Assembly (NCBI RefSeq): GCF_000341005.1
Contig: NZ_ANBD01000034.1
Span: 12,570-56,097 of the forward strand
Source: Nocardiopsis alkaliphila YIM 80379
GTDB lineage: Bacteria > Actinomycetota > Actinomycetes > Streptosporangiales > Streptosporangiaceae
DNA length: 43,528 bases
Reading direction: 5' to 3'
Shown here in pieces: positions 1 through 7,949 of the stretch (position 1 is the stretch's first letter; every line of letters begins with the position of its first letter). A program made the translations under genes and the position numbers. Below the pieces are notes generated by a model. It worked only from the letters and a program-made list of their open reading frames with translations, ran no database searches and was not told where the DNA came from.

Positions 1-710
1 AACAGCACCCTCTTGCCCAGAGTCATGGCGTCACCGTTGCCGAAGGGGTGCGTGCCGTTGCCGGCGAAGGCCACCAGACATCCCCAGGCGAAGATGTCGG
101 CCGAGGTGGTGACCTTCTCCTCCAGGAGTTGTTCGGGTGCCATCCAGCCGGGGCTGCCCATGACGATGCCGGTCTGGGTGTGGTTGGTCGCGGTGTTCAT
201 CGCGCGCGCGATGCCGAAGTCGATCACCCGAGGGCCGGAGATCGAGAGCAGCACGTTGGCCGGTTTGAGGTCACGGTGGACCAGGCCGGTGCGGTGGATG
301 GCGGCCAGCGCGGCGGCCACACCCAGGGCGAAGCCGTGCAGCGTGGAGGAGTCCAGGGGGCCGTGCTCCGAGATGTGTTCGGCCAGTGCGGTGCCCGCGA
401 TGTACTCGGTCACCATGTAGGGACGGTTCTCGAACGTCCCGTGGTCGAGCACCTTGGCCGTGCAGAAGGAGGCGACCTTGCGGGCGTTCTCCATCTCGTC
501 ACGGAATCGCGCCCGGGTCTGCTCGTCGAAGGCGAGTTCCGGGCGGATGACCTTGATGGCTACCTGATTGTTCTTCTCCGGCGTGCTACCCAGGTAGACG
601 GTTCCCATGCCGCCACTACCCAGCTTCCCGGACAGCACGTAGGGACCGATGGTGGCCGGATCTCCGGCGGCCAGCGGTTCCAGGTTCTTCGGGAGCCCAT
701 CCGACGGCAA
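1..710 (-). CDS. Serine/threonine protein kinase (N-terminal part; runs off the window)
   Basis: Hanks-type Ser/Thr kinase that phosphorylates protein substrates with ATP. The 236 visible codons hold nearly a full kinase domain: glycine loop GSGGMGTVYL (residues 31-40), ATP lysine in AIKV (K53), catalytic loop HRDLKPAN (145-152), DFG (164-166), and the activation segment ending GSPGWMAPE. The gene continues beyond base 1, so any C-terminal sensor or membrane segment is unseen. I chose the TTG start at 710 because GGGGAGG lies about 5 nt upstream and no ATG or GTG exists in frame back to the preceding stop; another TTG lies at about residue -10. The gene is transcribed away from ispE, and they share the intergenic region 711-972. 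Kinase identity is secure; the start is moderately sure and the substrate unknown. Confidence 0.9.
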   Translation of the reverse strand, partial: MPSDGLPKNLEPLAAGDPATIGPYVLSGKLGSGGMGTVYLGSTPEKNNQVAIKVIRPELAFDEQTRARFRDEMENARKVASFCTAKVLDHGTFENRPYMVTEYIAGTALAEHISEHGPLDSSTLHGFALGVAAALAAIHRTGLVHRDLKPANVLLSISGPRVIDFGIARAMNTATNHTQTGIVMGSPGWMAPEQLLEEKVTTSADIFAWGCLVAFAGNGTHPFGNGDAMTLGKRVL

Positions 711-837
711 GCGACCCTCCCCGACGGTGTCCAAACTCCGCCTCGCCCCAAGGTAGCGGTGTTTGTGCCCTGATTCCCACTCGGAGGCCGGATCGGGCCG
801 CTCAGGGGGTGGGCGGTGACTGACATGACAGTGTTAG

Positions 838-851
838 CGAATACGTGTTCG
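838..851. promoter_or_regulatory. LexA/SOS-box-like sequence in the kinase-ispE intergenic region
   Basis: CGAAT-ACGT-GTTCG matches the Gram-positive/actinobacterial SOS core CGAAC-N4-GTTCG at 9 of 10 arm positions. It lies 122 nt upstream of the chosen ispE start and 128 nt upstream of the divergent kinase. Neither gene is a classical SOS member, so the match may be chance. Confidence 0.3.
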
Positions 852-873
852 TGGAGTTCGTTCATGCTTGGGA

Positions 874-889
874 GCACGAACGTTCGTGC
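874..889. promoter_or_regulatory. 16-bp perfect palindrome upstream of ispE
   Basis: GCACGAACGTTCGTGC is a perfect palindrome about 84 nt before the ispE start, in the 262-bp divergent region between the kinase and ispE. The shape fits a homodimeric repressor or activator site. It is not a LexA box, because its CGAAC and GTTCG half-sites abut with no spacer. The regulator is unknown. Confidence 0.4.
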
Positions 890-972
890 CCTTCGAGGCC
901 CATGAACACCACAAGCCCGGATGTGGGGTGTGTGTTCACGCAAGGTGGGGGTTCCTTTACGATTGGGGACTC

Positions 973-1917
973 GTGACCGTTAATACCACCGTAACCGTGC
1001 GGGTCCCCGCGAAGGTGAACCTCCAGTTGGCGGTGGGGCCCGGCCGCGAGGACGGATTCCACGACCTCGTCAACGTGTTCCACGCCGTCTCGCTGTTCGA
1101 TGAGGTTACCGTCAAGGCGGCGCCCCCGCGTCAGTCGAACCCCCTCACCGCGCTCACCGCGAGTGGTGAGATGGGATCGCACCTGGCCAGGGTCCCCCTG
1201 AATGAGACGAACCTCGCCTCCCGCGCCGCCCGGCTGTTGGCGGAGGAGACCGGCCGAGGCACGCCGGTCGCGATCCATTTGGACAAGCACATCCCGGTGG
1301 CCGGAGGGATGGCCGGAGGTAGCGCGGACGCCGCCGCCACCCTGATCGCCTGTGACCGGTTGTGGGGCTGCGACCTTTCCGAGGAACGCCTGTTGGAGTT
1401 GGCCGCGCGGCTCGGCAGCGACGTGGCCTTCGGCCTGGTCGGAGCCACCGCGCTGGGGACCGGGCGCGGCGAGGTCCTGGAACCGATGTCGAGTCCGGGT
1501 CGCTACCGCTGGGTGTTCGCCCTGTCCAAGCGGGGCCTGTCCACCGCCGAGGTGTTCGGTGAGTACGACCGGTTGCGACCGGACGCACCGACGCCCAGGC
1601 TGGACCCACGGCTGGAGAAGGCACTGGTGGCGGGCGACGCGGTGGCATTGGGCGGTGTCCTGAGCAACGATCTACAGCCGGCCGCGCTGTCCCTGCTGCC
1701 CGAGCTGGAACGGACCTTGGCGGCCGGACGCCACGCCGGTGCGCTGGGTGCCCTGGTATCCGGTTCCGGCCCCACCTGTGCCTTCCTGGTGGGAGACCTC
1801 GAAGATCCGGAACTCCTCGAGCGAGAGGCCGAGGTGGTGGCCGCTCTGGGTGGCACCGGTCTGTGCGAGAGGGTGGTGACGGCGGACGGGGACGTCCCCG
1901 GGGCCACGATCGTGTGA
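973..1917 (+). CDS. ispE: 4-diphosphocytidyl-2-C-methyl-D-erythritol kinase
   Basis: Cytosolic GHMP-family kinase of the MEP (non-mevalonate) isoprenoid pathway: it phosphorylates the 2-OH of CDP-methylerythritol with ATP. The 314-aa protein shows the N-terminal PAKVNLQL substrate motif (residues 12-19), the GHMP ATP loop PVAGGMAGGSADA (108-120), and the C-terminal GHMP motif VSGSGPTCAF. I placed the start at GTG 973, preceded by GGGGA, because it puts the VPAKVN strand at the usual distance from the N terminus; the frame is open further upstream to a TTG at 868 but that extension looks unlike the family. In many actinomycetes ispE precedes an ABC-F gene; here a transketolase pair sits between them. 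Confidence 0.93.
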   Translation: MTVNTTVTVRVPAKVNLQLAVGPGREDGFHDLVNVFHAVSLFDEVTVKAAPPRQSNPLTALTASGEMGSHLARVPLNETNLASRAARLLAEETGRGTPVAIHLDKHIPVAGGMAGGSADAAATLIACDRLWGCDLSEERLLELAARLGSDVAFGLVGATALGTGRGEVLEPMSSPGRYRWVFALSKRGLSTAEVFGEYDRLRPDAPTPRLDPRLEKALVAGDAVALGGVLSNDLQPAALSLLPELERTLAAGRHAGALGALVSGSGPTCAFLVGDLEDPELLEREAEVVAALGGTGLCERVVTADGDVPGATIV

Positions 1918-2000
1918 TGCAAATCACTGCATGCTCCTGGGGGAATCAAGGGTTCGCACCCCTTGACCTAAACCTTTGTTGAGGTCGAACACTGGGGTGC

Positions 2001-2711
2001 ATGACGACCACGGCCACGTTCTCCAGATACGCCGACCTCCCGGCGCTCATCGGGTTGATGGAGGGGGACGACAAGCACGACGCCGCGTCCCACTCCACCC
2101 TCGACGTCCTCTGGGTGCTCTACGACCGAGTCCTCGACGTCACGCCGCACACCGTCGAGGACCCCGCCCGGGATCGCTTCCTGCTGTCCAAGGGGCACGG
2201 GCCCGCCGCCTTCTACGCGGTGCTCGCGGCCAAGGGTTTCCTCGACGTGCCCACCCTGCGCCGCTGGACCACGTTCGACTCTCCGCTCGGCCACCATCCG
2301 GACCGTGTCCTGGTGCCCGGAGTGGAGATCGGAAGCGGTTCCCTGGGCCATGGCATGCCCCTCGGCCTCGGGATGGCCCTGGGCCTGCGGGCCCAGGGAA
2401 TCCGCAGGGCCGACGGCACCGCACCCCGCGTGGTGGTGCTCGTCGGCGACGGCGAGCTCGACGAGGGCAGCAACCACGAGACCATCGCCGCCGCCGGGCG
2501 CCTGGGCGTCGACAACCTGACCGTCGTGGTCATCGACAACGCCTCCGCAAGCCATGGTTGGCCCGGCGGCGTCGGCCGCAGGTTCGAGATCGAGGGGTGG
2601 TGGGTCCGTGAGGTGAGCGGGCGTGACCACGAAGCCCTCCACGAGGCCTTCACACCGGCCCGCACCGGAGGCCCCTCGGTCGTCGTCGCCCGCGTTCGTA
2701 ACGGAAGCTGA
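2001..2711 (+). CDS. Transketolase, N-terminal (thiamine diphosphate-binding) subunit
   Basis: First half of a two-gene transketolase, binding thiamine diphosphate and Mg2+; transketolases move two-carbon ketol units between sugar phosphates. The 236-aa protein carries the N-terminal transketolase signatures SKGHGPAAFYA, GSLGHGMPLGLGMA and the TPP motif GDGELDEGSNHE with the downstream VVVIDNAS. It matches the short split-type family, not the ~700-aa housekeeping enzyme, so it may act on a special sugar substrate in secondary or wall metabolism. ATG 2001 is the only good start. The C-terminal partner follows after 11 nt, so the two are co-transcribed. The physiological substrate cannot be told from sequence. 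Confidence 0.88.
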   Translation: MTTTATFSRYADLPALIGLMEGDDKHDAASHSTLDVLWVLYDRVLDVTPHTVEDPARDRFLLSKGHGPAAFYAVLAAKGFLDVPTLRRWTTFDSPLGHHPDRVLVPGVEIGSGSLGHGMPLGLGMALGLRAQGIRRADGTAPRVVVLVGDGELDEGSNHETIAAAGRLGVDNLTVVVIDNASASHGWPGGVGRRFEIEGWWVREVSGRDHEALHEAFTPARTGGPSVVVARVRNGS

Positions 2712-2722
2712 GGTATCCGGAC

Positions 2723-3633
2723 ATGCGTGAGATCTTCGCGGCCACCGTCGCCCAAGCCATCGAGCGCGACCCTCGGGTCGCCATCGTCCTCGCCGACATC
2801 TCCGCCGGGATGTTCCGCCGGTCGGCGCTCGACCATCCGGGTCGCGTCATCAACCTGGGCATACGGGAACAGGCCATGATCGACGTGGCCGGTGGGCTCG
2901 CGCTCACCGGCATGCGACCGATCGTGCACAGTTACGCGCCCTTCCTCATCGAGCGCCCCTTCGAACAGATCAAGATCGGCCTGAACCATCAGGACGTGGG
3001 GGCGATCCTGGTGAGCATCGGCGGTTCCTACGACGCCGCCGAAGAGGGCCGGACCCACCAGGCGCCTGAGGACGTCGCCCTCATCGACACCCTGCCGGAC
3101 TGGACCATTCGCGTACCCGGCCACCCGGACGAGGTACGAAACGCCCTGGAACAGGACGTCCCCGGGGAGGGGCGTGTCTACCTGCGGCTGTCCGGCACCT
3201 CCAACCGTGCCGCCCTGCCGGTCCGTTCCCGTTTGCACGTGGTGCGTACCGGCTCCCCCCCCCCCCGCCGCGTTCGGCCGGGGTGGTGGTCGCCGTGGGA
3301 CCGATGCTCGACCGGGTCCTGGAGGCCACCGCCGACCTCGACGTCACCGTCGCCTACACCGCCACCGTTCGCCCCTTCGACCGCGAAGGGCTCAGCGCGC
3401 TGACCGCCGCCGCGGGAAACGCCGACGTCCTTCTGGTGGAGCCCTACCTGCGCGGCACCTCCGCCCATGAGGTGTCCGAAGCACTCGCCGACCGCCGCCA
3501 CCGTCAGTTGTCCCTGGGCGTGGCACGGGACACCGAATCGCGTGCCTACGGGACCCCCGCCGAACACGCCCGCGCCCACGGCCTGGACACCGAGGGAATC
3601 GCCAAGTCCGCCCGGGAGTTCTTCCTGATCTAG
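2723..3633 (+). pseudogene. Transketolase, C-terminal subunit, frameshifted in a poly-C tract
   Basis: Partner of the preceding subunit: a pyrimidine-binding domain (NLGIREQAMIDVAGGLALTG, residues 52-71) followed by the transketolase C-terminal domain. The first frame runs from ATG 2723 but leaves the family sequence at a run of 12 C (3255-3266) and stops at 3403. Homology resumes one frame over (GVVVAVGPMLD) and continues to a normal end at 3633. Restoring one frame needs 13 or 10 C. It may be a real null allele, a slippage-variable tract, or a sequencing error in the homopolymer; sequence alone cannot decide. If functional, it completes a transketolase of about 303 residues with the TPP subunit. 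Confidence 0.85.
3255..3266 (+). repeat. Homopolymer of 12 cytosines inside the transketolase C-terminal gene
   Basis: Twelve consecutive C at the exact point where the reading frame of the transketolase C-terminal subunit breaks. Such runs are prone to replication or transcription slippage and to base-calling error. Confidence 0.95.
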
Positions 3634-3720
3634 GGTTTGATCCGGGCGACCGCTTCCTGGTGGAACGGCCCGGACCCGGGGTGGTGTGGTCCCTGGCCCC
3701 TCTTTCCGCCGACCCCACCG

Positions 3721-3748
3721 CCCGCGACGGTCCGCGCACCGTCGCGGG
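3721..3748 (+). terminator. GC-rich hairpin between transketolase and ABC-F genes
   Basis: CCCGCGACGGT pairs with ACCGTCGCGGG (11 bp, 6-nt loop). It lies about 90 nt after the transketolase stop and 19 nt before the ABC-F start and is not followed by a T run. It could be a weak terminator or a 5' leader hairpin affecting the ABC-F gene. Confidence 0.45.
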
Positions 3749-3767
3749 GGCAGCACAATGGAGGGTG

Positions 3768-5555
3768 ATGTCGAATCTGGTCAACCTTCAGGACGTGTCC
3801 CTGGCCTACGGGCCGCTCGTACTCCTCGACAAGGTCTCCCTCGGTGTAGACGAGGGTGAACGTATCGGCGTGGTCGGTCGCAACGGTGGCGGAAAGTCCA
3901 CGTTGATCTCCGTGCTGTCCGGGATCACCGAGCCGGACGCCGGCCGTGTCGTGCACAACCGAGGTCTGCGGGTCGGCTTCCTGCACCAGCGGGACGACTT
4001 CCCGGACGCCACCGTCGGCGAGTTCGTCCTCGGTGGATTGGCCGAACACGAGTGGGCGGGTAATGCTCGCATCCGCGACATCCTGCGGGGCCTGCTGGGT
4101 GGTTGGGACCTGAACCTGCCGATGTCGGGCCTGTCCGGTGGTGAACGCCGGCGTTCGGGCCTGGCGCGCCTACTGGTCGACGACCACGACCTCATCGTCT
4201 TGGACGAGCCCACCAACCACCTGGACATCGAGGGCATCGCCTGGCTCGCCGAGCACCTGCGCACTCGCCCCGAGGCGCTCGTGGTCGTCACCCACGACCG
4301 CTGGTTCCTGGACGCGGTCACCACCCGGACCTGGGAGGTGGGTCGTGGCACCGTGGAGCGCTACGAGGGCGGGTACGCCGCTTACGTACTCGCCAAGGCC
4401 GAACGGGATCGCCAGGCGGCCGCGGCCGAGGACCGCCGTCAGAACCTGATGCGCAAGGAACTCGCCTGGCTGCGCCGGGGCGCCCCCGCACGTACCTCCA
4501 AGCCCAAGTTCCGTATCGAGGCGGCCAACCAGCTCATCGCCGACGAACCTCCGGCCCGCGACACCGTGGAATTGATGCGCTTCGCCAGTTCCCGGTTGGG
4601 CAAGACCGTCATCGATCTCAAGGACGTGTCGTACTCGGTCCCCGACCGCACCCTGCTGGACCACCTCACCTGGCAGCTGGGCCCCGGCGACCGGGTGGGC
4701 CTGGTGGGAGTGAACGGCGCGGGCAAGTCCACGCTGCTCAAGATCCTCTCCCAGGAGCGCGAACCCGACTCGGGGACCGTGCGCACGGGGCGGACCGTGA
4801 AGCTCGCGCACCTGTCGCAGAACGTCACCGAACTCGATCCCACCGCCCGGCCCCTCCAGGCCGTCATGGACGTGCGCGAGTACCTCACCATCGGCAAGCG
4901 GGAGTACACCGCGAGCCAGATGCTGGAGAAGTTCGGTTTCCGTGGTGAGCGACAGTGGACCCCGATCGGTGACCTGTCCGGTGGTGAACGGCGCCGCCTA
5001 CAGCTGCTGCGTCTGCTCATGGACGAGCCCAACGTGCTGCTGCTGGACGAACCCACCAACGACCTGGACATCGAGACCCTCACCGAACTGGAGGACCTCC
5101 TCGACGGGTGGCCGGGATCACTCGTGCTGGTCAGCCACGACCGGTACTTCCTGGAGCGCATCACCGACCGGGTGTTGGCCCTCATGGGTGACGGTTCCCT
5201 GGCGTTCCTGCCCGGTGGGGTCGACGAGTACCTGGAGCGTCGTGCCGCCGGGGCCGGTGATACGACGGTGCCCCTGGGCGCCTCCGAGATGGCCGCCGCT
5301 CAGAAGCAGGAGGCGAGTGGCGGTCCCGGCGTCTCCGCGGCCGAACGGCGCGCCGCCCGAAAGGAGATGCAGCGGGTCGAACGGCGCATGGACAAGATCG
5401 CCGAGCGCGAGGCCCGACTGCACGAGCAGATGGCCGCCGCCGCCGAGGACTACACCAGGCTCGCCGAGCTCGACGCCGAAGCCAAGACCCTCGCCGCCGA
5501 GAAGGACGAGCTGGAGATGGTCTGGCTGGAACAGGCCGAACTCGTCGGTGACTGA
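3768..5555 (+). CDS. ABC-F family ATPase, Uup-like
   Basis: Soluble ABC-F protein with two ATP-binding cassettes and no membrane segments; the family acts on ribosomes or, for Uup, in genome stability and translation, not in transport. The 595-aa protein has Walker A GRNGGGKST (37-45), signature LSGGERRR and Walker B LIVLDEPTNHLD in domain 1. It has GVNGAGKST, LSGGERRR and VLLLDEPTNDLD in domain 2. The linker contains the Uup-type KELAWLRRGAPART stretch. A charged C-terminal coiled coil (about residues 525-595, ERRMDKIAEREARLHEQ) also fits Uup. I chose ATG 3768 after GGAGGG; GTG 3765 is adjacent and possible. A strong hairpin terminator follows the gene. Confidence 0.9.
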   Translation: MSNLVNLQDVSLAYGPLVLLDKVSLGVDEGERIGVVGRNGGGKSTLISVLSGITEPDAGRVVHNRGLRVGFLHQRDDFPDATVGEFVLGGLAEHEWAGNARIRDILRGLLGGWDLNLPMSGLSGGERRRSGLARLLVDDHDLIVLDEPTNHLDIEGIAWLAEHLRTRPEALVVVTHDRWFLDAVTTRTWEVGRGTVERYEGGYAAYVLAKAERDRQAAAAEDRRQNLMRKELAWLRRGAPARTSKPKFRIEAANQLIADEPPARDTVELMRFASSRLGKTVIDLKDVSYSVPDRTLLDHLTWQLGPGDRVGLVGVNGAGKSTLLKILSQEREPDSGTVRTGRTVKLAHLSQNVTELDPTARPLQAVMDVREYLTIGKREYTASQMLEKFGFRGERQWTPIGDLSGGERRRLQLLRLLMDEPNVLLLDEPTNDLDIETLTELEDLLDGWPGSLVLVSHDRYFLERITDRVLALMGDGSLAFLPGGVDEYLERRAAGAGDTTVPLGASEMAAAQKQEASGGPGVSAAERRAARKEMQRVERRMDKIAEREARLHEQMAAAAEDYTRLAELDAEAKTLAAEKDELEMVWLEQAELVGD

Positions 5556-5569
5556 GGGATGCGCGTTCG

Positions 5570-5606
5570 GCGCCTCCCCGGTACCGGTAAGGGGCCGGGG
5601 AGGCGC
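5570..5606 (+). terminator. Intrinsic terminator after the ABC-F gene
   Basis: A 12-bp perfect stem, GCGCCTCCCCGG with CCGGGGAGGCGC, closes a 13-nt loop and is followed by TTTG, starting 14 nt after the stop codon. Confidence 0.85.
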
Positions 5607-5656
5607 TTTGCGTAGATTGGTCGTGGCGCGGTGATCCAGCGATGCGAGGGAGTGAC

Positions 5657-6142
5657 ATGGCCGACCTGGACCAGATTCCGGTGACCTTGATCGACGGGCG
5701 TGAGACCACGTTCGGAGAGTGGGCCGGCAAGGTACGGCTGGTGGTGAACGTGGCCTCTCGCTGCGGCCTCACTCCGCAGTACGCGGCCTTGGAGGAGCTT
5801 CAAAAGCGCTACTTCGACCGTGGCTTCACGGTGCTGGGTTTTCCCAGCAACCAGTTCCTCCAAGAGTTCGGCGCCGACGACAAGATCGCCGAGTACTGCT
5901 CGATGACCTGGGGCGTCACCTTCCCCATGATGAGCAAGACCAAGGTCAACGGCCGTGGCCGACACCCGTTGTACGCCGAGCTCACCGAGGTGCCCGACGC
6001 CGAGGGGCAGGCCGGACGGGTCAAGTGGAACTTCGAGAAGTTCCTGGTCCTGCCGGAGGGCACCGTGCACCGCTTCCGACCCACGGTCCTCCCTGACGCC
6101 CCCGAGATAGTCGACCTCATCGAAAGGTCCCTACCTCGGTAG
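5657..6142 (+). CDS. Glutathione peroxidase family protein (cysteine type)
   Basis: Cytosolic peroxidase of the thioredoxin fold that reduces hydroperoxides. At 161 aa it is the short monomeric form. The peroxidatic cysteine is in NVASRCGLT (C36), with the conserved glutamine in GFPSNQF (Q66) and Trp-Asn in KWNFEKF (W124, N125). A second cysteine (C81, AEYCSMTWGVTFPM) sits where thioredoxin-dependent members keep their resolving cysteine, so reduction by thioredoxin is more likely than by glutathione, which actinomycetes lack. ATG 5657 follows GAGGGAG with good spacing; an in-frame ATG 15 nt upstream is less suited. The gene converges on the GDSL lipoprotein gene, with a shared hairpin between them. 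Confidence 0.9.
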   Translation: MADLDQIPVTLIDGRETTFGEWAGKVRLVVNVASRCGLTPQYAALEELQKRYFDRGFTVLGFPSNQFLQEFGADDKIAEYCSMTWGVTFPMMSKTKVNGRGRHPLYAELTEVPDAEGQAGRVKWNFEKFLVLPEGTVHRFRPTVLPDAPEIVDLIERSLPR

Positions 6143-6157
6143 CGCCGGCCCCGGGGG

Positions 6158-6198
6158 TCTCGTACCCGTGGTCACCGATGGCGCCCACGGGTACGAGA
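6158..6198. terminator. Bidirectional hairpin terminator between convergent genes
   Basis: A 14-bp perfect stem, TCTCGTACCCGTGG with CCACGGGTACGAGA, with a 13-nt loop, lies 15 nt after the peroxidase stop and 53 nt before the end of the convergent lipoprotein gene. Confidence 0.8.
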
Positions 6199-6251
6199 TC
6201 CTTCAAGGGTGGGCCCTCGGGGTCACCGCGGCGACGTCCTCGGCCCGTTCG

Positions 6252-7259
6252 CTAGCGAACCTGGGCCTGGAAGACCTCGGCGATCTCCTGGGCACCGGCG
6301 AGGTTGGTGTGGATGTCCGGCCCCAGAGCGGTGTTGCACATCCAGGTCAGGTCGCAGATGTGCTGCAGGTTGACCGGCATGCCGGTGTCACTGTCGGCGG
6401 GCACCTCGGTGTTGGAACCCTCGAAGACCTCGTCGACGTCGGCGACGTCGATCCCGGCGGCCTGGTAGGAGGTGGTGAGTGACTCGTTGACCTGGTTCAG
6501 GATTTCGATGCTTCGGGCGGCCAGGTCGGACTCGGCCCTCTCTTGGGCGACTTCTTCCGCGGTCTCATCGGGGACGTCCTGGGAGACGTCCTCGGAGCCT
6601 TCGACGTCCTCGTCGGATTCCTCGGCGTCATCGAGCAGGGACAGGGCCAGGAACGGGTTGTAGTAGGTCATCGCGACGATCTGGGTGTCCGGGCTCGCCG
6701 CCTCGGTGAGACGTTCGGCGATCACCGGAACCTCGGTCTCCAACCGCTCCAGGCCGTCGGCCACACAGTCCTCGTCCACACCGAGGTCGTCGATGGACAA
6801 TTCGGTCTCGGCGTCCGAAGCGGGTTCCACGCCGGCTACGCAGTCGGTGAAGTTGTTACCGCCGATGGTGAGGGTGACCAGACCGACCCGATCACCGTGT
6901 TCCTCCAGGAAGGCCACGGCCTGATCGAGTTGGGACCCCGCCTCGTAACGATCGTCGCACTGGGGGATACCGCCCTCGATGAACGTGGTGGTGTCTTCGC
7001 CACCACAGCCCATGCGCTCATGCCGGAGGGTGGAGTCGGTGTCCTTCAGGGTGCGGTACAGGACATCGGTGTAGCCCTCAGGGGTCTCCTCTGTGGCACC
7101 CGATTCGTCGGGTTGCACCCCGACGGTCAACGAGTCGCCCAGGGAGAGGTAGTGATTCTGTTCGGAGGCCGGTGCCCCCTCACCACCGCCGGAGCATCCC
7201 GCGACCACCAAGGCCGTGACGACCGCGGCCATCCACCGGATTCTCAAAGTGCTCTCCAA
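6252..7259 (-). CDS. Secreted SGNH/GDSL-family hydrolase lipoprotein
   Basis: Predicted exported lipoprotein esterase or lipase of the SGNH fold. The 335-aa protein starts with a lipoprotein signal peptide and lipobox VVAGC (C22). Block I is GDSL (41-44, nucleophile S43), followed by the glycine block (GCGGEDT), the asparagine block GGNNF (133-137) and the catalytic DIH near the C terminus (D315, H317); cysteines are spaced as in secreted actinomycete lipases. An unusual, very acidic segment (about 209-245, rich in Asp and Glu) interrupts the fold between the asparagine block and the C terminus. The natural substrate is unknown. It lies 73 nt downstream of marR on the same strand and may be co-transcribed with it. 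Confidence 0.85.
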   Translation of the reverse strand: MESTLRIRWMAAVVTALVVAGCSGGGEGAPASEQNHYLSLGDSLTVGVQPDESGATEETPEGYTDVLYRTLKDTDSTLRHERMGCGGEDTTTFIEGGIPQCDDRYEAGSQLDQAVAFLEEHGDRVGLVTLTIGGNNFTDCVAGVEPASDAETELSIDDLGVDEDCVADGLERLETEVPVIAERLTEAASPDTQIVAMTYYNPFLALSLLDDAEESDEDVEGSEDVSQDVPDETAEEVAQERAESDLAARSIEILNQVNESLTTSYQAAGIDVADVDEVFEGSNTEVPADSDTGMPVNLQHICDLTWMCNTALGPDIHTNLAGAQEIAEVFQAQVR

Positions 7260-7332
7260 CCAAGACCCAGTACTGGAATTGACACGCGCCCAGAGGCGGG
7301 TTCCCGGTGAGTAGACGGATACCGCCGAGTAA

Positions 7333-7842
7333 CTACCCTTGCTGACCCGAAGGGGTCCTGTCGAGAGGCGCCAGGAGGCATCTCAGTAACGATGCCAATT
7401 GTTCGCGTTCGGCGGAGGGCATGGGCGCCAAGAGGGTCTCCTCGTAGCTGAGCAACGACTTCAGGGCGGCGTCGATGCGCTCGGCCCCCTTGTCGGTGAG
7501 CCTGACCAGGACACCGCGCTTGTCCGCGGGGTCGGGGCGTCGGCGCACGAGGCCGGCCGCGGCCAAGCGGTCCACCCGATTGGTCATGGTGCCGGAGGTC
7601 ACGAGGGTGGCGCGTAGCAGCCGACCAGGGCTCAGCTCGTAGGGCGGCCCGGAGCGACGGAGTTCGGACAGGACGTCGAATTCCCAGGGCTCCAACTGGT
7701 GCTCGGTGAAGACGGTGCGCCGGGCACGATCCAGGTGGCGAGAGAGCCGAGAGACCCGGCTGAACACCTCTAGCGGTGTCACGTCCACGTCCGGCCGCTC
7801 GGAGCGCCACGCCTCCAGGAGCCCATCCACCTCATCGCGCAT
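7333..7842 (-). CDS. MarR family transcriptional regulator
   Basis: Winged-helix repressor, 169 aa. The typical MarR core is visible: dimerising N-terminal helices (FSRVSRLSRHLDRARR), recognition region LVTSGTMTNRVDRLAAAGLV, and the wing RRPDPADKRGVLVRLTDKG with its conserved D-x-R. The start at 7842 is supported by family length; a Shine-Dalgarno is weak, so translation may begin on a very short leader. A palindrome typical of MarR binding lies 15 nt upstream, implying negative autoregulation. Target genes could include the GDSL lipoprotein just downstream. The inducing ligand cannot be told from sequence. Confidence 0.9.
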   Translation of the reverse strand: MRDEVDGLLEAWRSERPDVDVTPLEVFSRVSRLSRHLDRARRTVFTEHQLEPWEFDVLSELRRSGPPYELSPGRLLRATLVTSGTMTNRVDRLAAAGLVRRRPDPADKRGVLVRLTDKGAERIDAALKSLLSYEETLLAPMPSAEREQLASLLRCLLAPLDRTPSGQQG

Positions 7843-7856
7843 GGGAACAGTTTATC

Positions 7857-7870
7857 TCTTGACATCAAGA
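7857..7870. promoter_or_regulatory. MarR-type operator upstream of marR
   Basis: TCTTGA-CA-TCAAGA, a 6-bp-arm palindrome with 2-nt centre, sits 15 nt upstream of the marR start. It has the form of known MarR-family half-sites (TTGA/TCAA) and should be the autoregulatory site. Confidence 0.7.
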
Positions 7871-7949
7871 TAGTGGGGCGGGTATGCGCATCGCACCCGC
7901 CCCACCCACGGCCCGATGTGACGCCGGCGTGACCGGCCTCACAAGGAAT

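Noticed and set aside
3255-3266. Programmed ribosomal frameshifting at the poly-C run
   Set aside because: No downstream pseudoknot or Shine-Dalgarno-like stimulator was evident; mutation, slippage or sequencing error explain it more simply.
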